From the NCBI RefSeq assembly GCF_900148495.1, contig NZ_FTRU01000008.1:434001-498000 (forward strand): a stretch of 64,000 nt of DNA, given 5' to 3'. A program made the position numbers and the translations under genes. The stretch is from Negativibacillus massiliensis (GTDB taxonomy: Bacteria; Bacillota; Clostridia; Oscillospirales; Ruminococcaceae). Of this stretch, positions 41,758-48,606 are shown piece after piece (position 1 is the first letter of the stretch; the number at the start of each line of letters is the position of its first letter). The notes beneath the pieces were generated by a model, which had not been told where the DNA came from, did not search any database, and saw only the letters and a program-made list of their open reading frames with translations.

Positions 41758-42577
41758 TTCTGTCTTTCATGACCTTCTTCTGGTCTCTGATATTGATGGT
41801 ACGCTGACCGAGCTGAGCAAAGTGCCACAGAAAAATCTTGATGCCATTGCACACTTTCAGCAGCTGGGCGGAACCTTTACTCTGTGTACCGGCAGACCCA
41901 AATGTGCCTTGGGAGAAATTCTGCCACAGATTCAGGTGAATGCACCAATTATTACCATCAACGGAGGATACATCTATTCCCCGATAACAGGGGAAGTTTT
42001 GTTTGAGGCACAACTTCCGCTTCATGTAAAAGAATTTGTTTTTTCTTTGCTGGAGCGCTTTTCCCAGATTGGAGCTATGTTGGTAGAGCCGGATAATTAC
42101 TGGGTAATTCGCTGGGGCGATGAATCCATCGAAGGAGTGGCACAGCGCCGCGATATGTACCAGAGAGAGGATTGCTGCAAAACCTATTCGGAGCAGGAAG
42201 GTCCGCAGCAGTGGCACAAGGTCGTTTTGATCGTTCCGCCGGAGCAGATCCCGACCGTAAGAAAATATATCGAGGAACAAAATCCCGAGGGATTTTATCC
42301 GGTACAGAGCGATGCCTTTTATCTGGAACTGGTTGCAGATGGCGTGGATAAGGGAAAAGGAATGAAGATGATTCAAAACTCCCTGAACCTTGCGAAAACA
42401 GCAGCCATTGGAGATAGAGAGAATGACGAATCCATGCTTCTTCTGGCAGATTTTTCGGCGACCCCTCAAAATGGAGACGAAAATCTTCAAAAAGAGGTTG
42501 ATTTTATTGTCGATTCGTGCGAAAATGGAGCTGTAGCCGATTTTATTTATCGTTTGGAACAAAAATACACTCTTTAA
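41750..42577 (+). CDS. Cof-type HAD-superfamily phosphatase
   Basis: Haloacid dehalogenase-family hydrolase of 275 aa. Motif I is DIDGTLTE (nucleophile and acid/base Asp) near residues 15-22; motif II lies in TLCTGRP, the cap region spans about 85-185, and motifs III/IV read KGKGMKMI and IGDRENDESML. Such enzymes dephosphorylate sugar phosphates, nucleotides or flavin precursors; the substrate cannot be assigned. It overlaps rluD by 8 bases, so it is the third gene of the lspA operon. Confidence 0.9.
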   Translation: MNNSVFHDLLLVSDIDGTLTELSKVPQKNLDAIAHFQQLGGTFTLCTGRPKCALGEILPQIQVNAPIITINGGYIYSPITGEVLFEAQLPLHVKEFVFSLLERFSQIGAMLVEPDNYWVIRWGDESIEGVAQRRDMYQREDCCKTYSEQEGPQQWHKVVLIVPPEQIPTVRKYIEEQNPEGFYPVQSDAFYLELVADGVDKGKGMKMIQNSLNLAKTAAIGDRENDESMLLLADFSATPQNGDENLQKEVDFIVDSCENGAVADFIYRLEQKYTL

Positions 42578-42622
42578 GATTGTATGAGAATACAAAGCAA
42601 CTGAAAGGAATGATTCCACAAC

Positions 42623-43465
42623 ATGAACAGCAACCTCAAAAAAGAGCTGTCGATCACAGCATGCAAAGTCCGCATGGGTATCATTGAGGGAACCCACAAT
42701 GCAAAATCCGGACATCCGGGTGGTTCTCTTTCCGCAGCAGATATCCTGACCTATCTCTACTTTGCAGAGATGAATGTTGATCCTCAAAATCCGGCAAAAC
42801 CAGATCGCGATCGTTTTGTCCTTTCCAAAGGTCACATTGCACCGGCACTGTATGCAACTTTGGCACACAAGGGCTTTTTCCCAGTGGAAGAGTTAAAGAC
42901 TCTGCGTAAAATCGGCTCCCGCCTGCAGGGACATCCTGATATGAAGAAAATTCCGGGTGTAGATATGTCCTCCGGTTCTCTGGGACAGGGCATTTCGGCT
43001 GCATGCGGTATGGCAAAGGCAGCAAAACTGACCGGTGCAGACTATCGTGTCTACGCTGTTTTGGGCGATGGCGAGATTCAGGAAGGTCAGGTTTGGGAAG
43101 CTGCTATGTTTGCTTCTCATTATAATCTGGACAACCTGTGTATCCTCGTAGATAATAACGGCCTGCAGATCGATGGCAGCATCGAGGACGTTATGTCCCC
43201 ATACCCGATTGATGAAAAATTCAAGGCATTCGGTTTCCACGTTATCAATATTGATGGACATGATTTTGATCAGATCGAGTCCGCTTACAACGAAGCACGT
43301 ACTGTAAAGGGCAAACCAACCGCAATCATTGCAAAAACTGTAAAAGGTAAGGGCGTTTCCTTTATGGAAAACAAAGCATCCTGGCATGGAACTGCTCCAA
43401 ACGATGAGCAGTACGAAGTTGCAATGAACGAGCTTCAGGAACAGCTTGCTGGTCTTACAAAGTAA
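42623..43465 (+). CDS. Transketolase, N-terminal subunit
   Basis: Thiamine-diphosphate-binding half of a split transketolase, 280 aa, acting in the non-oxidative pentose phosphate pathway. The TPP motif is GDGEIQEGQVWEAAMFA ending with DNNGLQIDG; other blocks are HNAKSGHPGGSLSAADIL, FVLSKGHIAPALYA and GSLGQGISAACGMA. It needs the C-terminal subunit encoded next, whose start is 25 bases downstream. Split two-gene transketolases are common in anaerobes. GAAAGGAATG lies upstream. Confidence 0.94.
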   Translation: MNSNLKKELSITACKVRMGIIEGTHNAKSGHPGGSLSAADILTYLYFAEMNVDPQNPAKPDRDRFVLSKGHIAPALYATLAHKGFFPVEELKTLRKIGSRLQGHPDMKKIPGVDMSSGSLGQGISAACGMAKAAKLTGADYRVYAVLGDGEIQEGQVWEAAMFASHYNLDNLCILVDNNGLQIDGSIEDVMSPYPIDEKFKAFGFHVINIDGHDFDQIESAYNEARTVKGKPTAIIAKTVKGKGVSFMENKASWHGTAPNDEQYEVAMNELQEQLAGLTK

Positions 43466-43490
43466 TCGGGAAAGGAAAGGGATCAAAATA

Positions 43491-44435
43491 ATGGCAGAGA
43501 TCAAAAAGGTTGCAACTCGCGAAAGCTATGGAGCTACACTGGCTGAGCTTGCATCGGAATATCCAAATCTGGTAGTGCTCGACGCAGACCTTGCAGGAGC
43601 AACCAAAACAGCAAACTTTAAAAAGGTATGTCCGGAACGCTTTATTGACTGTGGTATCGCAGAAGGAAATATGATGGGTGTTGCAGCAGGTCTTGCAGCA
43701 GCAGGCATGATTCCATTTGCAAGTTCTTTTGCAATGTTTGCAGCAGGAAGAGCTTTTGAGCAGGTAAGAAACTCGATCGGTTATCCACACCTGAACGTAA
43801 AGATCGGTGCTACTCATGCAGGTATCTCGGTTGGTGAAGATGGTGCTACCCATCAGTGTTGCGAAGATATCGCGCTGATGAGAAGTATTCCAGGTATGGT
43901 AGTGATCAACCCTGCTGACGACGTAGAAGCAAGAGCAGCAGTCCGCGCAGCAGTTGAATATGTTGGTCCGGTTTATCTGCGTTTTGGCAGAATGGCAGTT
44001 CCAGTATTCAATGATCCGGAAAACTATCATTTTGAACTGGGTAAAGGAATTGTTCTGCGTGAAGGTAAAGATGTCACTGTTGTGGCAACCGGCCTGATGG
44101 TAGCAGAAGCAATCGAAGCTGGCAAATTGCTGGAAGAAAAAGGCATTGATGCCCGCATCATCAACATCCACACCATCAAACCACTGGATGAAGAGCTGAT
44201 CTGCAAGGCAGCAGCAGAAACCGGAAAGATCATCACCGTAGAAGAACATTCGGTTATCGGTGGTCTTGGCGACGCTGTTTGTGCAGCAGTTTGTGAAAAC
44301 GGCTTAAACTGCAAGGTAGTTAAGATGGGTGTACATGATGAATTCGGTCACTCCGGTCCTGGCGGCGATCTTATCACCGAGTTTGGTCTGCGCGCAGCAA
44401 ACATCGTAGACGAAGTTTGCAAACTGTGCAAGTAA
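43491..44435 (+). CDS. Transketolase, C-terminal subunit
   Basis: Pyrimidine-binding and C-terminal domains of the split transketolase, 314 aa. Family blocks include VLDADLAGATKT, DCGIAEGNMMGVAAGLAAAG with the catalytic Glu, SIGYPHLNVKIGATHAGISV and IHTIKPLDEELI. I start at ATG 43491, 8 bases after AAAGGAAAGGG; the in-frame upstream region overlaps the N-terminal subunit gene and would place the RBS inside the coding region. The pair is the end of a transcript, as shown by the terminator that follows. Confidence 0.94.
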   Translation: MAEIKKVATRESYGATLAELASEYPNLVVLDADLAGATKTANFKKVCPERFIDCGIAEGNMMGVAAGLAAAGMIPFASSFAMFAAGRAFEQVRNSIGYPHLNVKIGATHAGISVGEDGATHQCCEDIALMRSIPGMVVINPADDVEARAAVRAAVEYVGPVYLRFGRMAVPVFNDPENYHFELGKGIVLREGKDVTVVATGLMVAEAIEAGKLLEEKGIDARIINIHTIKPLDEELICKAAAETGKIITVEEHSVIGGLGDAVCAAVCENGLNCKVVKMGVHDEFGHSGPGGDLITEFGLRAANIVDEVCKLCK

Positions 44436-44441
44436 TATGAT

Positions 44442-44477
44442 AAAAAAGGCTCGGAGCAGCACTCCGGGCCTTTTTTG
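44442..44477 (+). terminator. Intrinsic terminator of the transketolase genes
   Basis: Stem AAAAAAGGCTCGGAG / CTCCGGGCCTTTTTT with G-U pairs and a CAGCA loop. Confidence 0.9.
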
Positions 44478-44478
44478 T

Positions 44479-44508
44479 TTGACAATACCCCCTTTTTTCG
44501 ATTATGAT
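44479..44508 (+). promoter_or_regulatory. Promoter of the methionine sulfoxide reductase gene
   Basis: TTGACA (44479-44484), 18-base spacer, TATGAT (44503-44508), directly behind the transketolase terminator. Confidence 0.72.
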
Positions 44509-44540
44509 AAAAGTAAAGAAAACAACCGAAAAGTGAGGTT

Positions 44541-45041
44541 ATGGATATGGAAGTAAAAATGCCGAACATTCAAACCAGGGAAGAAGCCTGCCAGTGGGCA
44601 GTAATGCGGGTGCGTGCTCTGATTGCGGAAGAAACAGACTGCGTTACCAATATGGCAAATACAGCGGCAGCGATTTTTGAAATCTGGAAAGATGTCAGCT
44701 GGGCTGGATTTTACCGGATGAAAAACGGCGAGCTGGTCCTTGGTCCATTCTGTGGAAAACCTGCCTGCCGCCGAATCAAGGTAGGAAGCGGTGTCTGCGG
44801 AACTGCTGTTTCCCAGAAAAAAACACAGCTTGTGCCGAATGTCCATGAGTTCCCGGGACATATCGCCTGTGATGGAGGTTCCAACTCCGAGATCGTTGTT
44901 CCAATTTTCTTAAATGACGAAGTGATTGGAGTCATCGATCTGGACAGCTACGAGTTTGACCGTTACAGCGAGTTGGAACAGAACGCTTTGGAAAAGATTG
45001 CCCAGATGCTCTCCAAAGGTTGTGATTGGAGCAACTGGTAG
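44541..45041 (+). CDS. Free methionine-(R)-sulfoxide reductase (GAF domain)
   Basis: GAF-domain enzyme of 166 aa that reduces free methionine-R-sulfoxide. Cys76, Cys86 and Cys110 fall at the exact spacing (10 and 24) of the three redox cysteines known in fRMsr enzymes, inside the blocks GPFCGKPAC, GSGVCGTAV and FPGHIACDGG. The GAF fold ends in VIGVIDLDSYEFDRY. A GTGAGGT box precedes the ATG; a second ATG two codons on is possible. It repairs oxidised methionine, useful in an anaerobe facing oxygen. The next gene begins at the base after its stop codon. Confidence 0.92.
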   Translation: MDMEVKMPNIQTREEACQWAVMRVRALIAEETDCVTNMANTAAAIFEIWKDVSWAGFYRMKNGELVLGPFCGKPACRRIKVGSGVCGTAVSQKKTQLVPNVHEFPGHIACDGGSNSEIVVPIFLNDEVIGVIDLDSYEFDRYSELEQNALEKIAQMLSKGCDWSNW

Positions 45042-45578
45042 ATGGCACAGAGCAGAAAAGAGGTATGGCAGGAGATCTGTAAGGAGATTAGACAAGGAAA
45101 CGCCCATATCCTGATTACTGGAAGCAGGGGAAGCGGCAAAACAACCCTTTTGGAACGGTTGCTGAAAGAAGATATGCTTCCCGGAGGAGAACAGGCAGGG
45201 ATACGTTCCTTTGCCCTAAGGAACGGGGATGGAACACCAAGTCAGATTATTCTGGAAGATCGCTCTGATGGGCAGCAGCAGGCTATTGCAGAAGGTTTTG
45301 TTCCCGGAAGGGGACCAAAGGTAAAAGCAGAGGTACTGGATCATTTTGGTGTGCAGGCAATAGAACACGCAAAATCCGCTTCCGGGTGTTGGGCGGTAAT
45401 TGACGAGGTAGGATTTTTGGAAAACGCAAGTCCTGCTTATTGCAGAGCGCTGCTTAGTTTATTTGATCAGAAAAGGGTAGCGGCAGTGTTACGGAAAAAG
45501 GATACAGCGCTGATTGGTGCGATTCGTTCCCGAACAGATGCTGTCTGCTTTGATCTGGACGATTTTGAAAAAGAATAA
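45042..45578 (+). CDS. THEP1-like nucleoside-triphosphatase
   Basis: P-loop NTPase of 178 aa. Walker A is GSRGSGKTT near residues 27-35 and Walker B is VIDEVGFLE near 118-126, with a C-terminal segment KRVAAVLRKKDTALIGAIRSR typical of the THEP1 family that hydrolyses NTPs. The central region is divergent (IILEDRSDGQQQAIAEGF) and lacks the full FFT(E)E-type signature I would expect, so the assignment is moderate. It starts directly after the stop codon of the reductase gene with no spacing, so translation is coupled. A permease gene follows after 24 bases. Confidence 0.78.
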   Translation: MAQSRKEVWQEICKEIRQGNAHILITGSRGSGKTTLLERLLKEDMLPGGEQAGIRSFALRNGDGTPSQIILEDRSDGQQQAIAEGFVPGRGPKVKAEVLDHFGVQAIEHAKSASGCWAVIDEVGFLENASPAYCRALLSLFDQKRVAAVLRKKDTALIGAIRSRTDAVCFDLDDFEKE

Positions 45579-45602
45579 AAGATATAGAGAAAGAGAGAAA
45601 AT

Positions 45603-46940
45603 ATGAACGAAAGTATGAAAAAGGAAAACAACAAAGAGGGACTTTACAGCCCAAAGGGAAAGGTGTCTCTTGGACAGGCAGTTCCGATGGCACTTCAGCA
45701 CGTAGTAGCGATGGTAGTTGGCTGTATCTCGATGCCGATGCTGGTCGCAGGTGCGGGAGGAATCTCTGGCAGTGAACAGATTGTCATGATTCAGGCATCG
45801 CTTTTGGGTGCTGCAATCGCAATCTTTTTGCAGCACTATCCGCTCAAAGGTCTGGTTGGAAGTGGATTGCCGGTCATGATCGGCAGTGGATTTGCATTTC
45901 TGCCGACTTTAAGCTCAATTGTTGGACAGTATGGTATTGCTGCAATGCTGGGTGCTCAGGTATTCGGCGCGGCGATGGGCATTATTGTCGGCATTTTCTT
46001 TAAGTATATCCGCAAGCTGTTTCCACCGATTGTCACAGGAAGCGTTGTTGTTACCATCGGTATTTCGCTGTATGATACGGCAGTCAATTATATGGCAGGT
46101 GGTGTTAAAACAGCGGCAGATTATGGAAGCATGCAGAACTGGTTGCTTGCTATGATTACCCTGATTACAGTTATTATCTGCGGACAGTTTGGAAAGGGAA
46201 TGATCAAAGCCTCTTCCACCCTGATTGGTATGATTGTGGGTTACCTGTCCGCACTTGCGATGGGACTGATTCATTTTGACGGGATCGGGGAAGCTGCATG
46301 GTTCCAGCTCCCACAGGTTCTGCATTTTGGTTTGGACTTCCAGCCAAGTGCGATGATTGCATTGGGGATTGTATTTGTTGTCAATGCAGTGCAGGATATG
46401 GGACAGCTGGAAGCCAGTGCAAACGGTGCATTTGACCGCAACGCAAGCTTTCAAGAAATTTCCGGCGGTGTTATCGCAAACAACATTGCCAGCATGATCG
46501 GCGGTTTTCTGGGAGGTTCTCCAGTTGCGACCGCAGGACAGAACGTCGGTATCGTTACCACAACCAAAGTAATCAACCGAACTGTCTTCTCCCTTGCAGC
46601 AGGTATCGTGGCTCTGGCAGCACTGATGCCGAAATTCGCACTGATCCTGACAACCATTCCACAGCCGGTACTGGGCGGTGCAACCATCACTGTTTTTGCA
46701 AGCATTGCCATGACCGGTGTCCGTATGCTTTCCAGAGAAGGATTAAGCCCACGAAGCGTCTTTATCGCAGGACTTTCGATTGCACTGGCAATCGGTATCC
46801 CGCAGACAGCGGGCGTATTTGCTGGTTTCCCACAGTGGATGACCGATATCTTTGGCAAATCCGAAGTCAGCATCGTGGCAGTCAGCGCAATTGTGCTCAA
46901 CCTGATTGTTCCGAAGGAAAAAACAGAAAAGGCAGCATAA
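45603..46940 (+). CDS. Uracil/xanthine-type nucleobase permease (NCS2 family)
   Basis: Integral membrane nucleobase:cation symporter of 445 aa with 12-14 hydrophobic segments. It starts AVPMALQHVVAMVVGCISMP, typical for NCS2 proteins, and contains QDMGQLEASANGAFD and the signature GGSPVATAGQNVGIVTTTKV. The QD-GQ and N-G--TT positions fit xanthine/uric acid carriers (PbuX/UacT) rather than uracil carriers, though this is by eye. Located downstream of the THEP1-like gene in the same direction with a short gap, probably the same transcript. Confidence 0.88.
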   Translation: MNESMKKENNKEGLYSPKGKVSLGQAVPMALQHVVAMVVGCISMPMLVAGAGGISGSEQIVMIQASLLGAAIAIFLQHYPLKGLVGSGLPVMIGSGFAFLPTLSSIVGQYGIAAMLGAQVFGAAMGIIVGIFFKYIRKLFPPIVTGSVVVTIGISLYDTAVNYMAGGVKTAADYGSMQNWLLAMITLITVIICGQFGKGMIKASSTLIGMIVGYLSALAMGLIHFDGIGEAAWFQLPQVLHFGLDFQPSAMIALGIVFVVNAVQDMGQLEASANGAFDRNASFQEISGGVIANNIASMIGGFLGGSPVATAGQNVGIVTTTKVINRTVFSLAAGIVALAALMPKFALILTTIPQPVLGGATITVFASIAMTGVRMLSREGLSPRSVFIAGLSIALAIGIPQTAGVFAGFPQWMTDIFGKSEVSIVAVSAIVLNLIVPKEKTEKAA

Positions 46941-47088
46941 TCAGCATAAGCAGCTTATGCAATAGTAATATAAGCTATAATAGAAATTTTTAGAAAAATT
47001 TACCGATGGTCTATATTCTAACACAGACTGATATAGTATACTAAGGAAGAAAAAGAATATTATGTTTGTGACAGAAAGGAAGGCAGCG

Positions 47089-47595
47089 ATGGGAAAACTG
47101 GCTGAAATCAAAGATATGGAAGAAGCAGTTGAGCAGGAAAACAACGAAGCAAAAGAATTTATCCGATTTACCAAACGTCAGGAAGAACACAATCAGCTGA
47201 TGGAAAAACTGATGAAGATAACAGCAGGATGTGCAGCTGGTGTTCTGGCAGTAGCAGTTATCGCAGCGATTGTCATTGTTCCCAAAAGCGCATCGGTACT
47301 TTCCGAAGCGAAGAAAATTACCGCTCAGACCGAGGAATGGATGCCACAGGTGCAGGAAACAGTCGATCAGGCGCAGCAGGTGATTGCACAGATTAATGAG
47401 GGAAATCCAAAAGAGCTCATGAATAATGTCAATGACCTGACTAAGGAGGGCCAGACTGCGATGCAGGAAAGTGTGGAAGAACTGAAAAAAGCGGTGGAGG
47501 TTTTGGAAAAAATCGACATCAATGCACTCAACGAAGCGGTTGACAATCTTGGAAAGGCAGTAAGCCCTCTGGCAAGGCTGTTTGGAGGCAGATAA
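47089..47595 (+). CDS. Unrecognised single-pass membrane protein with coiled-coil
   Basis: I do not recognise this 168 aa protein. It has an acidic, helical N-terminal 45 residues (DMEEAVEQENNEAKEF), one membrane segment at about residues 48-70 (AGVLAVAVIAAIVIV) and an extracytoplasmic or trailing helical part with heptad-like repeats (AQTEEWMPQVQETVDQAQQV, then EELKKAVEVLEKID) ending in LARLFGGR. It resembles DUF948-type or methyl-accepting-linker-like proteins in layout only. ATG 47089 is preferred because AAAGGAAGG lies 7 bases upstream. The next gene starts one base after its stop. Confidence 0.75.
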   Translation: MGKLAEIKDMEEAVEQENNEAKEFIRFTKRQEEHNQLMEKLMKITAGCAAGVLAVAVIAAIVIVPKSASVLSEAKKITAQTEEWMPQVQETVDQAQQVIAQINEGNPKELMNNVNDLTKEGQTAMQESVEELKKAVEVLEKIDINALNEAVDNLGKAVSPLARLFGGR

Positions 47596-47596
47596 G

Positions 47597-47908
47597 ATGG
47601 ATTATTCGGTAAAGGACTTTTATATTCCGACTATCACCTATTTTGACAGCGGAAACAAGTTGACCGGAAGCCGGAATGGAATGAATTATAAAATGACTCC
47701 CCAGAAAGAGGAGAAAGAAATCCGGGTTCAGATCTGGTATGGAGAATGGAATCTGGAACACAGTGACCTGATTGCTTCCAGATTGTTTCCGATGACACAG
47801 GAAAGCATGGCGGCAATTGAACAGTGGCTGTACGAACAGTATGATGTTTATTTGGAAACACCACAGGCATCAGAATACCGCAAAAAGCAGAAAAAAAGGG
47901 AGGTCTAA
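47597..47908 (+). CDS. Unrecognised small soluble protein
   Basis: Protein of 103 aa that I do not recognise. It is soluble, with aromatic-rich N-terminus (DYSVKDFYIPTITYFDSGN), a strand-like middle (IRVQIWYGEWNLEHSD) and a basic C-terminus (YRKKQKKREV). ATG 47597 lies one base after the stop of the membrane protein gene, with GGAGG (47584-47588) inside that gene, so the two are translationally coupled and may act together. An acetyltransferase gene follows after 2 bases. Confidence 0.75.
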   Translation: MDYSVKDFYIPTITYFDSGNKLTGSRNGMNYKMTPQKEEKEIRVQIWYGEWNLEHSDLIASRLFPMTQESMAAIEQWLYEQYDVYLETPQASEYRKKQKKREV

Positions 47909-47910
47909 CA

Positions 47911-48468
47911 ATGAAAAAATTTTATCGGACCCCAAGACTCCTGCTTTTGCCGGCAGAAACATCCCTTGCAAAAGGGATTGCAGAATATTATCTTCGAAAT
48001 CGGGAGTTTCTGCGTGCCTTTGAACCGCAGCGAGACGAAAGCTTTTTTACAGAAGAGACACAAAGAGAACTTTTGATTCAGGAAGAAGAAAATATCTGCA
48101 AAGCGGTTGGTTTTCGCTTTTATCTGGCACCCGCTTTACAGCCGGAAAAGATTATCGGAAAGATTGCACTTAACAATGTGGTGTGGGGATGCTTTGAGTC
48201 CTGCTTTCTGGGATACAGCTTGGACAAGGATTATCTGCGTCAGGGTCTGATGACCGAGGCGGTCAACGAGTGTGTGCGGATTGCCTTTGAGGAGCTGGGA
48301 CTCCATCGAATCGAAGCAAATGTTATGCCACACAATCAGGCATCGCTGGGTGTTCTGAAAAAATGCGGTTTCTGTGAAGAAGGGCTGGCAAGAAAGTATC
48401 TGAAAATCAACGGTGTGTGGGAAGACCACATCCACATGGTAAAGTTAAATGAACCTCAAATAGGATAA
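47911..48468 (+). CDS. GNAT-family (RimJ/RimL-type) N-acetyltransferase
   Basis: GNAT acetyltransferase of 185 aa. The N-terminal strand (TPRLLLLPAETSLA), the PQRDESFFTEE segment, the acetyl-CoA loop region SLDKDYLRQGLMTEAVNEC and HRIEANVMPHNQASLGVLKKCGF match the RimJ/RimL group that acetylates protein or small-molecule amines. The substrate is unknown. It is the third gene of a tight plus-strand unit and is followed by a terminator. Confidence 0.88.
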   Translation: MKKFYRTPRLLLLPAETSLAKGIAEYYLRNREFLRAFEPQRDESFFTEETQRELLIQEEENICKAVGFRFYLAPALQPEKIIGKIALNNVVWGCFESCFLGYSLDKDYLRQGLMTEAVNECVRIAFEELGLHRIEANVMPHNQASLGVLKKCGFCEEGLARKYLKINGVWEDHIHMVKLNEPQIG

Positions 48469-48510
48469 AAAAGTAAAAGCTCCCAAAAAGGGAGCTTTTA
48501 CTTTTTAAAA
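48466..48510. terminator. Terminator between the GNAT gene and the minus-strand lipoprotein gene
   Basis: AAAAAGTAAAAGCTCCC / GGGAGCTTTTACTTTTT, 17 pairs with a five-A loop; T-runs in both directions. Confidence 0.92.
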
Positions 48511-48524
48511 AGAAAGGATAACGC

Positions 48525-48585
48525 GGGCACAATAAAGCTGGAGAAAAGGAGAGCGAGGAGAAGTATAAAACGATTGATTGTGCCC
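48525..48585. repeat. Inverted repeat downstream of the lipoprotein gene
   Basis: GGGCACAAT (48525-48533) and ATTGTGCCC (48577-48585) are perfect 9-base arms separated by 43 bases. Role unknown; it may bring the 3' end of the minus-strand transcript together. Confidence 0.6.
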
Positions 48586-48606
48586 ACAAGGAGATATCAT
48601 AATAAG

